Source of the DNA: CBDBCU01 sp965203435
Lineage (GTDB): Bacteria > Chloroflexota > Dehalococcoidia > Lucifugimonadales > UBA3495
Direction: 5' to 3'
Length of the DNA: 64,000 bases
Assembly: GCA_965203435.1 (NCBI GenBank)
Contig: CBDBCU010000002.1
Location: 310,001 to 374,000, forward strand
The position numbers and the translations under genes were made by a program. The notes beneath the pieces are model-generated. The model was not told the origin of the DNA and did no database searches. It saw only the letters and a list, made by a program, of their open reading frames with translations. Below are positions 7,074 to 15,768 of the stretch, one piece after another. Each line of letters opens with the position of its first letter. Positions within the stretch are counted from its first letter, which is position 1.

Positions 7074-10000
7074 TTACGAGGAACTGGCCGCCGCCGCGGC
7101 CACCGGGCCGATGACAGCCGTCTTGCCCATAGTCTTAACGCCGCTGCTGTTGTCGTAGTAGCGGTAGGCATACAGGTACTTGCCCTGGTCGGCGGCCACG
7201 GGGGTATAGCCGGTGGCCGACTGGACAATCACATCGCAGCCGTTGTCTGCCGTGTCATCGCAGCGGATCCACCGCACGGCGTTGCTGCCGCTGATAGCGA
7301 TGGCCTGCCCCACCCGGGGCGCAGTATGGCCGCTGGCAAAAGTCAGCGTAGCCGTCGGCCCGCGCCAGGGGACGACCGGCTTGGTAATGTACCCGCTAAT
7401 CCAGCCTCGCTCCACGCTCATTCCGCGCACCCGAAATCGCTTGTTGGCTTCGTAGGGCTCGATAAAAAAGGTGACCGAGCCGCCGCGGGTTAGCCCGATA
7501 CCGGCCTGATTACTAAGCACAACCGTCCACCCGGTGACGCCATCATCGGAACGCTCCCAGACGAACTTCTGTCCCCGGGCTCGGGTCAACCAAGGGGCTA
7601 CCGACCAGCTGGTTCGCGCCGTTTCGCCGACTACCGGAGCGCGCCAGATATAGAGCTGCGCCTGGTCGGCCACCGAGAGGCCGCCGTACTTCAGCATCGG
7701 GTAGTGGCCGCCGGTCAAGTCCCAAGGATCATCCTTGCCGGCTACCCCATCCAGGTTCAGGTTCCAGTTGGCATAGATGCCGGTGTAGGCAGTCGGCCCC
7801 GTCCCGCGCATCCCCGTCCCCAAGGCGCTGCTGCTCTGGCCGCTGACCCCAATATCCCAGTAGCTGTCGACCGCCGTTCCTTTGCTGTTCGCGACCTCTT
7901 GGCCGTCCCGGATACTGCCGTTCCTGCCTACCAAACCACCGACGGCCGGGTTGGTTCCAGTAGTCACTACCGGCCCGACAGCGTAGCTGGCGGTGATGAT
8001 TCCAGGAGAAGTAGTTTCCTCATAAGTCCACCGGAAGTTCTGTCCCACCAGCCCGCCCACGGACGTCCCATTGCCGGTAGCTTTGACCGGACTGCGGGAG
8101 TAAGCGGCGGTAATCGTACCATTGTTGCTACCCACCAACCCACCGACGGATGCCGTGTTGTCGGTAGCCTTGACCGGACTGAGGGAGTAAGCTGCGGCAA
8201 TCGTTCCCGAGTTTTTCCCCGCCAGCCCGCCCACTTTCGCCCCATTGCCGGTAACCTCGACCGGACTGCGGGAGTAAGATGCGGTAATCGTACTATAGTT
8301 AGCTCCCACCAGCCCGCCCACGAGCACCCCATTGCCGGTAGCCTTGACCGGACTGCGGGAGTAAGATGCGGTAATCGGCCCAGAGCTGACTCCCACCAAT
8401 CCCCCCACGCGCGCAAAGCCGCCGCCGACGCTTCGATTGACGGTGACGTCTGCTCCGCTGGCGTAACTGGCGACGATGCTTCCGCATATCGTATAGTCAG
8501 GCGAAAGGCAAGAGTTACGTCCTGCCAACCCGCCGACAGACACATCATCGGCCGAAATTTCGACTTTGGCGTAACTGCTGGCGATGCTGCCGTAGTTTTC
8601 GCCTACTAGTCCCCCGACGCTTTCACCTTGAGTGCCGTCAGAGTTAATGCGCCCGGTAGCCGAACTGCCCCGGATGGTTCCGTTGTTGCCCCCGGCCAAA
8701 TGCCCTATATGGCCGCCGAGCTGAATGCGGATGTTCGCATCCCGCAGATTTACGCCGTCGATAACCCCGGTGGAACCTATCTGTCCGAATAGGCCGAACA
8801 GGTCGACCACATTGTCTGATGGGGGCTGATGGATATACAGGTTGGCAATGGTCTTGCCGTTGCCTTGGAAAGTCCCGGTAAAACTTACGTCGTAGCGGCC
8901 GACAGGCGTCCAGCCCCACACATTGCTCCAGGCCCACTCGCTGTTCCAGTAAAGGCCGCCGGAATCCGCGGCGTCCACATCGCCATCCCCATCGGTGTCA
9001 AAGTCCAGGTCAGACATCAGTTCGTAGCCATTGCAGGCGGCGGCCGTGGTACCTAGCGCGCAGCCCATGCCGGCTACGGCTCCGGGAAAGGCGGCGTCAT
9101 ACTTATCTTGATCCGCTGCCGCTACTACCCCGTCCGTGTTCAAGTCCCAGCGGATAGCGTTCAGCTGCGCCAGGGAGTTCACTTCGATCAGCTGGTCGTT
9201 GTCCGCGTCATAATCCCACAGGGGGAAGTCGCGCATCGCCCCATAGACCAGGAGGGGATACTGATTGGCGCCGCCAAAGTACCAAGGAGAATCGCCGCCG
9301 GCCACGCCGTCCAAGTTCAGATTCCAGCCGGCGTAGAGGCCGCTGTAGTTGTAACCGCTCGGGGTTTGCAGGGCACGGGTGGTTTGCCCCGTCCCGCCGG
9401 CGCTGCCGCTCTGCCCCGAGGCGGCGGTGTCCCAATAACTGGCCGTTACCGTGGCGGTTCTGAGGCTACTGCCGACCAGACCGCCGGCGGCGCTGCCAGT
9501 TCCGGTAGCCGCAACCCGCCCCCGGGCGTAGCTGGCCGTTATCGTCCGGTCGTTGCTGCCGACCAAGCCGCCAGCCCGGGAATCGCTCCCGCGGGCCGCT
9601 ACCACCCCGGCGGCATAGCCGGCCTTAAGGTCCCCCAGCAGGTTATCCCCGACCAGGCCGCCGGCGATCCCGGCCCGATTGTGCGTCGCCGACACCGCCA
9701 CCTCGGCAAAGCTGGCCTGCACCGTGCCGTAGAAGTTCACTCCCACCAGGCCGCCGGCGAAGGCTTTGTCGCCAGACACCGCCGTTCCGGCGTTGGTGGT
9801 TAGAGCGCCCTTGGCGTAGCTGGCCGTGATAGTCCCGGCGTTAAGCCCGGCCAGGCTGCCGGCGGCTACCGAACCGCTGCCGCTGACGATGCTGACCTGC
9901 TCCAGCCCCAAGCCGGCTACCTGGCCGCCTTGCCCCACGGCCGCGAATAGTCCCACGGCATCGGTGGAGTTATTGTTGATGAACAGGTGGGAAATAACTT

Positions 10001-10496
10001 TGCCGCGGCCCTGAAACTGCCCGGTGTAACCGGTGGCCCGGAGACCGATGGGCGTCCAGCCGGCGCCGTTGTTCCAGTAGAGGCCGGCGGAGTCCGTGGC
10101 GGTAACGCTGCCATCGCCGTTGGTGTCAAAGGTCAGGTCGTTTTTCAGTTCGTAGCCGAGGCAGGGGTCGGGATTGGTATCGGCATCGCTGCCGTCGGGA
10201 CAACCCATGCCGGCGGCGGCGTTGGGAAAGGCGGCGGCGTAGCTGGTTTGATCCGCGGCCGCCACGACCCCATCGCCGTTCAAGTCCCAGCGGACAGCGT
10301 TCAGTTGGGCCAAGTTGCTGATTTCAATCAGCCGGTCATCGTTGCTGTCATAGTCGACGGTGGTGGTCGTGGTCGGAGTAGCGGTCTGGGCCTGGGCCGC
10401 CGGCGCCGACTGTCCGCTGAGGAAAACCAGGGCCAGCGCCAGGGAAAGCAGGGTAAAGGTAGCGGCGAACAGGGGCAGCCGGGGGATGAGGGACAT
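7074..10496 (-). CDS. Large secreted GLUG-repeat protein with EF-hand/dockerin-like modules
   Basis: 1140 residues with a signal peptide (LFAATFTLLSLALALVFLSG, cleavage probably near AQAQ). Two tandem halves each begin with an Asp-rich block (DYDSNDDRLIEI.NLAQLNA, then WDLNGDGVVAAADQ and FDTNGDGSVTATDSAGLYW) that resembles EF-hand/dockerin calcium loops. Each block leads into many GLUG-type repeats of the form VGGLVG.N.GTITASY, ending with SYWD..ASGQS and GWNLNLDGVAG. The C-terminal 250 residues lack GLUG repeats and end WIRCDD...CDVIVQSATGYTPVAADQGKYLY, like a PKD/Ig-type module. I start at ATG 10496 because GGAG lies 9 bases upstream; the longer frame would need a TTG. Probably a surface adhesin or matrix protein. 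There is no LPXTG or other anchor. Confidence 0.85.
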   Translation of the reverse strand: MSLIPRLPLFAATFTLLSLALALVFLSGQSAPAAQAQTATPTTTTTVDYDSNDDRLIEISNLAQLNAVRWDLNGDGVVAAADQTSYAAAFPNAAAGMGCPDGSDADTNPDPCLGYELKNDLTFDTNGDGSVTATDSAGLYWNNGAGWTPIGLRATGYTGQFQGRGKVISHLFINNNSTDAVGLFAAVGQGGQVAGLGLEQVSIVSGSGSVAAGSLAGLNAGTITASYAKGALTTNAGTAVSGDKAFAGGLVGVNFYGTVQASFAEVAVSATHNRAGIAGGLVGDNLLGDLKAGYAAGVVAARGSDSRAGGLVGSNDRTITASYARGRVAATGTGSAAGGLVGSSLRTATVTASYWDTAASGQSGSAGGTGQTTRALQTPSGYNYSGLYAGWNLNLDGVAGGDSPWYFGGANQYPLLVYGAMRDFPLWDYDADNDQLIEVNSLAQLNAIRWDLNTDGVVAAADQDKYDAAFPGAVAGMGCALGTTAAACNGYELMSDLDFDTDGDGDVDAADSGGLYWNSEWAWSNVWGWTPVGRYDVSFTGTFQGNGKTIANLYIHQPPSDNVVDLFGLFGQIGSTGVIDGVNLRDANIRIQLGGHIGHLAGGNNGTIRGSSATGRINSDGTQGESVGGLVGENYGSIASSYAKVEISADDVSVGGLAGRNSCLSPDYTICGSIVASYASGADVTVNRSVGGGFARVGGLVGVSSGPITASYSRSPVKATGNGVLVGGLVGANYSTITASYSRSPVEVTGNGAKVGGLAGKNSGTIAAAYSLSPVKATDNTASVGGLVGSNNGTITAAYSRSPVKATGNGTSVGGLVGQNFRWTYEETTSPGIITASYAVGPVVTTGTNPAVGGLVGRNGSIRDGQEVANSKGTAVDSYWDIGVSGQSSSALGTGMRGTGPTAYTGIYANWNLNLDGVAGKDDPWDLTGGHYPMLKYGGLSVADQAQLYIWRAPVVGETARTSWSVAPWLTRARGQKFVWERSDDGVTGWTVVLSNQAGIGLTRGGSVTFFIEPYEANKRFRVRGMSVERGWISGYITKPVVPWRGPTATLTFASGHTAPRVGQAIAISGSNAVRWIRCDDTADNGCDVIVQSATGYTPVAADQGKYLYAYRYYDNSSGVKTMGKTAVIGPVAAAAASSS

Positions 10497-10505
10497 GGGA
10501 TGCAA

Positions 10506-10987
10506 CTCCTTGGGTTGGGGATTTAGCCCGGCGAGGGCGGGACAGGAATGGGATAATAGCGGTGGGTTGAGGGGATGTCAATGGTCGCATAGACGGTCCA
10601 CCCAGGGCAATTGCATATATCTAACAACCTATCTCACCGCCCTTCCCGCGCAAGCGGGAATCCAGTGGTTGCTTGCCGAGGCTGCGGCATTATAAGGCAG
10701 TACCGTCGGGATTCCCGCGTACGCGGGAATCCCGGTAGAGGGGTCAGTCTTTCCGCTCATCCTGAACTTGCAACTCCATCCGCTCATCCTGAACTTGTTG
10801 AAGGATGGCCCGCCGCCATTTCATCCCATCCTGCGTTTCCCGCCGCCGTTCCCATCCTTCAACAAGTTCAGGATGAGCGGATAGGGGCCGGCTATCGGGA
10901 TAGCGCAAAAAGCCGCCCTCCCCCGGCCAAGCGGGGAATGGCGGCCAATGGTTTTCCTAAAGGGCAACCGCCAGTTGCGCCGCCCCC
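10506..10987. repeat. Gene-free gap filled with palindromic repeats
   Basis: From 10639 to 10735 lies a dRS3-like element (CTTCCCGCGCAAGCGGGAATCC ... GGGATTCCCGCG arms with the GTGGTTGCTTGCC...GCGGCATTATAAGGCAGTACCGT core). From about 10756 to 10884 there are several copies of the CCGCTCATCCTGAACTTGTTG repeat in both orientations. I see no gene. Confidence 0.75.
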
Positions 10988-11912
10988 CTACCGCCGGCTG
11001 CGCCGGATGGTTTTCTTGCAGGTGGCCGTCCAGGTACGGCTTTGCCGGGCCTGGTATCTATGGGTGTTGCCCGTTTCAAGATTCGGCCCGTAAAACCAGC
11101 CCAGGTTGTCCCCGTTCGAGCCTTTGTTGTTGTTATGGCCGGGGCCGAACTGGGCGCTGCCGGCGACATATTTGGCGCCCCGGGCTTGGCAAAGGCGGGC
11201 GGCCGCCGCATCCGCCGCCGTTTCCGCCTGCCCTTGCCACCAGGCGGCGCTGGGAGTTGAGACGCTGTCCGTATCGCCCGGCCGCGTAATAATGTTCGTC
11301 TGCCAGTGGAGCGTCCAGTTCGTCGGCTGGGACAGGGTTCGGCCCACCGCAATTTGCCGGGCCGCCCGTTGTCCAATGGATTCGGTGCCAACCGGCGTTA
11401 CGGGGTCGGCGTCCCAATCGGAGCAAATCAGGCCGTCCGCTTGCCCGCAGCTGGCGACGGCAGTAATGTCGGCGGTAGTGCCGACCTTGAATCGTTTGAT
11501 ACGCTTAGTCCGCCGCCGTTCCTCCCGAGGAAACTCAAAAATTCGGTCGATGCTGACCCCGGTAACTCCCGATTCCCCGTCGGTCAGCCAGCCCTCTTGG
11601 GCGGCGATGAAACCGCGGAATTGGCCGCGTTCCCCGAAATAGACGGTGTCATCCCGTTCATTGCGGTCTTTGCCGGCGGCCCAGGTTTCAGCCTTGGTAA
11701 AGGTGTCGGACTGGTCGATGCCGCAGTAGAGGGTTTTGCCCCGGTTTTCGGCCAGGGATTCCAGGATGGCGGTCGTGCGGTCGGCGTGGGCAAAGGCTTG
11801 CCAGTCGGAGCAGTCCCAGGGGATGGAACGGGCTTGGGTCGATGGATACCCCCCCCCCTGCGAAAAATGCCATTAGAAAGGCAAGGGCGACCACTGCATT
11901 TCGTAGGGACAT
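10988..11912 (-). pseudogene. Secreted Cys-containing protein, frame broken at C10 tract (possibly phase-variable)
   Basis: ATG 11912, preceded by GAGAGGA, opens a signal peptide MSLRNAVVALAFLMAFFAG. The next codons are a run of ten G on this strand (C10 at 11849-11858), and in that frame the mature protein is lost. In the frame that nine G would give, the protein continues STQARSIPWDCSDWQAFAHAD without a stop to 10988, about 307 residues. The first 110 mature residues nearly match the 19.9-20.8 kb protein up to RIFEFPRE. After that comes an unrelated C-terminal part with four Cys (ASCGQADGLICSDWD, RLCQARG, TATCKKT). The function is unknown. The shared secreted module with different tails resembles polymorphic exported proteins. 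Confidence 0.65.
11849..11858. repeat. C10 homopolymer inside signal-peptide codons
   Basis: Ten C on the plus strand (ten G on the coding strand). A count of 9 or 12 joins signal peptide to mature domain; the present count of 10 does not. Confidence 0.8.
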
Positions 11913-12052
11913 GGCAATTTCCTCTCGGCTGAGGTTAGGGGGCTTGGATTGCTGACCAGTATAAACCCGGCGGCGGGGTAGGTCAAGGGATTTTCCGGGC
12001 GATTTTCCGAATGAATTTATCCGTTTCCCGCCGCCTGGATACACCCGGCGGG

Positions 12053-12082
12053 CCATCCTTCAACAAGTTCAGGATGAGCGGA
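12053..12082. repeat. 28-bp repeat copy
   Basis: CATCCTTCAACAAGTTCAGG followed by ATGAGCGG. The gap 11913-12139 holds this and no gene. Confidence 0.8.
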
Positions 12083-12139
12083 AAAAGGGCAACCGGTTCA
12101 GGACGAGCGGGTAGAGGTATGTCGCGCACCGATAGGCGG

Positions 12140-13528
12140 CTACAGGCCCAGCTTGCCGGGGTTCATTATGTTGGCCGGATCCAGGGTCTGTTTCAGGGCG
12201 CGGATTACTTCGTGGCCGACACCCTGCTCCCGGGCCAGCAGATGATTCAGTTTCATCCCGACGCCGTGGCAGTATTCCATAATGCCGCCCCAATCCTGGG
12301 CCAGGGTCAGCACTTCATCCACGGCCGCCGCCAGGTTTTCCCGGGCGTTTTCCGCCTCCGGATCCTCGGGAATCACCAGCATCGAGAAAAACTCCGGGCG
12401 ACTCCAGATAGCGTATTCGGCGACCCGCACCCCCCGGCCGGCTAGGATTTCGGCGCAGCGGCGGCGGTAATCCAATACCTCAGCCGCAGGCAGGGCTATA
12501 TGCAGGTAGTCAAAGCTGCGGCCCCACTGCCGCTGCCAGCGCTCGGCCCGGGGCCGGCCCAAGGCGTTGCGCTTATACCGCTCCCCGGACTGATGCCGTT
12601 CCGCCCAGTAAGTCAAGGTCGGTTCCGGGCCTAAATCCTTGCCGCCATAGTCGGCGCAGACTTGCCGGCCCCGCTTTTCCTGAGCCGCCACGCCCTCCCG
12701 ATAGCCCTCAAACAGCAGAAACATCCGGATTCCGTCCGATTCCTCGGTCAAATCGAGCAGGGCGGGATGCAGGTCTAACGCCATCATTTCGGCGGCGGCA
12801 GCAAAGCCCTGGTCAAAGCTGGCAAAGCCCATCGCGGCAAAGACCTGGGCCTCCGGCTGGCGGAAAACCTTAATGGTGGCTTGGGTGATGACGCCAAAGA
12901 CGCCTTCGCCGCCGATAAACAGATGATTCAGGTTGGGGCCGGCGGAGGCTTTGGGCACCGGGCGGGTGTCCAGGATCCGGCCATCGGGCAACACCGCTTG
13001 CAGGGCTACTACCTGTTGTCCCATAGGACCATAAGCCGAGGCCCGATAGCCCACGCCGTTGGTGGATATGGTACCGGCGACGGTGGCGATGGCTACGCTG
13101 TAGGGGTCATGGCCGGGCATCAGGTTGTATTCGGCCAGGGCATCGGACAAATCCTGCAATACCACCCCCGGCTCTACCGTGGCGGTCATATTGCGGGGGC
13201 TGATGGCGATAATGCGGTTCAGCCGTTGCAAGTCCAGGATGATGCCGCCCCGGGCCGGCAAAACGCCGCCCATAACGCCGGTGCCGCCGCCGTACGGGAC
13301 TACCGGAACACCTTGGGCGGCGGCCAGGGTTACGATCTGGGACACTTCGGCGGCGGAGCCGGGGCGCACTACAAAATCGGCCAGGCGGTCAAAAGCGGCG
13401 GCGGCGTGGTAAGCCCGCCAGGGAGTAAGGGCGTCGGCGGAATAACGATCCAGATCATAGGGCGCGGTCAGCACGCCGTCAGCGCCCACAATGCGGGCCA
13501 GGGAGTCGGCCAGGGCAGTATCCATCAT
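12140..13528 (-). CDS. FAD-linked oxidase (GlcD/D-2-hydroxyacid dehydrogenase type)
   Basis: 462 residues with an N-terminal PCMH-type FAD-binding domain (VRPGSAAEVSQIV, VPVVPYGGGTGVMGG, ATVEPGVVLQDL, GHDPYSVAIATVAGTISTNGVG, FIGGEGVFGVIT) and a C-terminal FAD-oxidase cap ending HGVGMKLNHLL...LDPANIMNPGKLGL. This is the GlcD/LDH-D/alkyl-DHAP-synthase group, which oxidises D-2-hydroxyacids and passes electrons to a carrier. It has no Fe-S domain. It starts with two Met codons and no obvious ribosome-binding site. It lies alone between a secreted protein gene and the retropepsin gene, and the substrate is unknown. Confidence 0.87.
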   Translation of the reverse strand: MMDTALADSLARIVGADGVLTAPYDLDRYSADALTPWRAYHAAAAFDRLADFVVRPGSAAEVSQIVTLAAAQGVPVVPYGGGTGVMGGVLPARGGIILDLQRLNRIIAISPRNMTATVEPGVVLQDLSDALAEYNLMPGHDPYSVAIATVAGTISTNGVGYRASAYGPMGQQVVALQAVLPDGRILDTRPVPKASAGPNLNHLFIGGEGVFGVITQATIKVFRQPEAQVFAAMGFASFDQGFAAAAEMMALDLHPALLDLTEESDGIRMFLLFEGYREGVAAQEKRGRQVCADYGGKDLGPEPTLTYWAERHQSGERYKRNALGRPRAERWQRQWGRSFDYLHIALPAAEVLDYRRRCAEILAGRGVRVAEYAIWSRPEFFSMLVIPEDPEAENARENLAAAVDEVLTLAQDWGGIMEYCHGVGMKLNHLLAREQGVGHEVIRALKQTLDPANIMNPGKLGL

Positions 13529-13614
13529 AAAAAGTCCGGGTCAAGGATGGGGATAGGGCTAGGGTATGGGGCAATTATGGCAAAGGGACGGGAAAAGGGC
13601 AAGGGGCCAGGCCG

Positions 13615-13700
13615 CCCTAATCATCATTCAAGGTAGTTCCGCCCTAATCATCGCTCAGAGTAACGCGGCCGGTGCTGCTCTAATCATCGCTCAGGGTAAC
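13615..13700. repeat. Degenerate tandem copies of the retropepsin 3' end
   Basis: CTAATCATCGCTCAGGGTAAC is the complement of the last codons and stop of the retropepsin gene (VTLSDD-stop). Two further degenerate copies follow downstream at about 39-bp spacing. Confidence 0.6.
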
Positions 13701-14138
13701 ATAGCCGGTGCGGCCCTGATAAACCAGGGTATAGTTTTGGAGAAAGTCCCGGCCAATCAGGGCGTAATAGGGCTGGCCCCCGGCCCGGAGCCGCGCGCCG
13801 GCAAATCGACCATAGATGGGTACATCCAAGACGGGGACATAGATCTGGGCGACATAAATGTCGGCTACGCTGAGACCGCCGACGCCGGCTATTTGCCCCT
13901 GTTCGGCTACCGCCAGCCCCAGCTCGTCAGCCAAATCGGCGTCGATGCAACTATCCGCCGCTCCCGTGTCCACCAACGCCGGGAGCAGGTCGTCGGGTAT
14001 ATCCGGCCGCCCCCGGCTACCGATGCGAAAGTTCGGGTCAAAGCCTATCTCGACCAACACGGTTGGCCCTTCGCTTGCCAACGCTTGTTGACCGGTACGG
14101 CCCGGCTGGTCGCTGAATCCGCAGCTAACGGTGGGCAT
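13680..14138 (-). CDS. Retropepsin-like aspartic protease
   Basis: 152 residues with the single-chain retroviral-type aspartic protease pattern. ALVDTGAADSCID holds the catalytic Asp-Thr-Gly, followed about 70 residues later by YYALIGRDFLQNY, the family's hydrophobic-Gly-Arg-Asp flap partner. Such proteins act as homodimers. There is no signal peptide or membrane segment, so it is probably cytoplasmic. Its first codons overlap the last 14 bp of the DUF5678-repeat gene upstream, so the two are very likely translated together and may interact. The natural substrate is unknown; the upstream repeat protein is an obvious candidate for substrate or adaptor (inference). Confidence 0.82.
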   Translation of the reverse strand: MPTVSCGFSDQPGRTGQQALASEGPTVLVEIGFDPNFRIGSRGRPDIPDDLLPALVDTGAADSCIDADLADELGLAVAEQGQIAGVGGLSVADIYVAQIYVPVLDVPIYGRFAGARLRAGGQPYYALIGRDFLQNYTLVYQGRTGYVTLSDD

Positions 14139-15144
14139 AACCCTGCCTTTCCAGGATGTAGGACGGTATGATTATCGGCGGCGCGCCGATCTCCCGGATG
14201 AGGTAGGGACCGCGGCCAAACCGCCGCACTGCCGCGTCGGCCGCTACCTGAAAGTCGGGATAAGTCCCGACAAACTCCTCGCCGTGAATGACCGCCCACT
14301 CCCCTTTGTGGTTGGCTTCCAGATGCTCCTGCATCCCCTCGTAAGTCGCGATTTCCACGTCCAATTTGCCCATTTCAACCTCCTGGTCATAGACCCGCCG
14401 CGTCCAGACAGATGCCGGCAAACGCGCCGGCGGCCAAGCCACCCGCCGCAGCAGAAAAGGCTCCCAGCCAAACCGCCGCACCGCGGTGTCCGCCGCCACC
14501 TGAAAGTCGGTGTAAGTCCCGACAAGTTCCTCGCCGTGGATGACCACCCACTCCCAATGGTGGTTGGCTTCCAGATATTCCCGCATCCGGTTGTAGGTGG
14601 CGATTTCCGTATCCAGCGGCCCCGGCTGGCCCGTTTCAGTCTCCCTGGGGCGAATCTGCCTTTCCAGGATGTAGGGCGGTAGGACAATCGGCGGCGCGCC
14701 AATCTCCCGAATCAGAAAAGGCCCCCGGCCAAACCTTTTGACGGCGGTTTTGGCCGCCTCCTGAAAGTCGGGATAAGTCCCGACAAACTCCTCGCCGTGA
14801 ATGACCGCCCACTCTCCTTTGTGGTTGGCTTCCAGATCCTCCTGCATCCGGTTGTAGGTGGCGATTTCCGTGTCCAGCGGCCCCGGTTCCCTTTTAACCT
14901 CCTGGGCGGAATCCGGCCGCGCCGGGATTGATGCCGGCCCAGTAACGGGCGGTTTGCCGACCTGCCGCAGCAGGCAGCCCTCCCGGCCAAATCGTTTTAC
15001 GGCGCTTTCCGCCGCTTCCGGAAAGTCGGGATAAGTCCCGATAAGTTCCTCGTTATGGATGATAACCCACTCCAGGGGATGGTCGGCTTCCAGCTGCCCC
15101 CGCATCCGGTTGTAAGCCGTGATTTCCAAGTCCAACTGATCCAT
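14125..15144 (-). CDS. Protein of four tandem DUF5678-type repeats
   Basis: 339 residues made almost entirely of four repeats of about 80 residues. Each has a core of the form EIATYNRMQ..LEANH.GEWAVIHGEE.VGTYPDFQ.AA..AV.RFGR.P.LIREIGAPP, and each is followed by a short variable Pro/Arg linker. This is the DUF5678 motif (an acidic helix, a WVVI beta hairpin and a second helix), normally present once or twice. Repeats 2 and 4 are closest to each other, so the array grew by duplication. It starts at ATG 15144 after GAAAGGAG. An extended -10 TGGTATAAT lies about 50 bp upstream. The downstream retropepsin gene overlaps its end. Role unknown. Confidence 0.8.
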   Translation of the reverse strand: MDQLDLEITAYNRMRGQLEADHPLEWVIIHNEELIGTYPDFPEAAESAVKRFGREGCLLRQVGKPPVTGPASIPARPDSAQEVKREPGPLDTEIATYNRMQEDLEANHKGEWAVIHGEEFVGTYPDFQEAAKTAVKRFGRGPFLIREIGAPPIVLPPYILERQIRPRETETGQPGPLDTEIATYNRMREYLEANHHWEWVVIHGEELVGTYTDFQVAADTAVRRFGWEPFLLRRVAWPPARLPASVWTRRVYDQEVEMGKLDVEIATYEGMQEHLEANHKGEWAVIHGEEFVGTYPDFQVAADAAVRRFGRGPYLIREIGAPPIIIPSYILERQGYAHR

Positions 15145-15195
15145 AGCATACTCCTTTCCAGTATCCCGGAATGGATTTTAATGGCCTCGATTGGA

Positions 15196-15201
15196 ATTAT
15201 A
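15196..15201 (-). promoter_or_regulatory. Extended -10 for DUF5678-retropepsin operon
   Basis: TGGTATAAT on the minus strand, about 52 bp before the start codon at 15144. No good -35 is visible. Confidence 0.4.
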
Positions 15202-15288
15202 CCATAACCTTGACGGCAGGGGGTGACGCCGCCGCTTTAATCTGGTATAGTAGGCGGCGGCCCAAATCGGGAATTGAGGAAACGGCTT

Positions 15289-15768
15289 ATGAATCAGCGC
15301 GTCCGTTTGAGCGTCAATGGCGTTCCTTATGCCCGGGATATTCCCGCCCGCCGGCTGCTGGTGGATTTTCTGCGCTATGACCTGGGGCTGACCGGCACTA
15401 AAGAGGGTTGCAGCGTAGGCGTCTGCGGAGCCTGCGCCGTCCTGGTGGACGGGGAAATGGCCGCATCCTGCATTACCTTGACGGCGGCAGTGGAGGGCGC
15501 GGAAATCACTACCATTGAGGGGCTGGCCCAGGACGGGCGGCTCCATCCGGTGCAGCAGGCGTTCATCGACTATGGCGGCTTTCAGTGCGGCATCTGCACC
15601 CCCGGCCAGGTAATGGCCGCCAAAGCCCTGCTCGACGCCAATCCCCAGCCCACCGAGGGCGAAATCCGGGATTGGATGATGGGCAATCTGTGCCGCTGCA
15701 CCGGCTACTATAAAATCCTGGAGTCGGTGGTGCAGGCGGTGGCGGCCGGCGCGGCGGAGGGCGGCTGA
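15289..15768 (+). CDS. coxS: Molybdenum hydroxylase [2Fe-2S] small subunit (CoxS-like)
   Basis: 159 residues. The N-terminal plant-type ferredoxin domain has GCSVGVCGACAVLVDG (three Cys plus a more distal Cys at AASC). The C-terminal four-helix domain has CGICTPGQVMAAKALL and NLCRCTGYYKI for the second 2Fe-2S cluster. This is the electron-transfer small subunit of the xanthine dehydrogenase/CO dehydrogenase family. I chose ATG 15289 because GAGGA precedes it; the upstream TTG is less likely. Its stop overlaps the next gene's ATG (TGATG), so the three Cox-like genes form an operon. The coxS label is by family resemblance only; the real substrate is unknown. Confidence 0.87.
   Translation: MNQRVRLSVNGVPYARDIPARRLLVDFLRYDLGLTGTKEGCSVGVCGACAVLVDGEMAASCITLTAAVEGAEITTIEGLAQDGRLHPVQQAFIDYGGFQCGICTPGQVMAAKALLDANPQPTEGEIRDWMMGNLCRCTGYYKILESVVQAVAAGAAEGG

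Noticed and set aside
15210..15251. TTGACG ... TATAGT promoter for the coxS-like gene
   Set aside because: The spacing of about 30 bp is too long; a closer GTGACG is too weak to assert.
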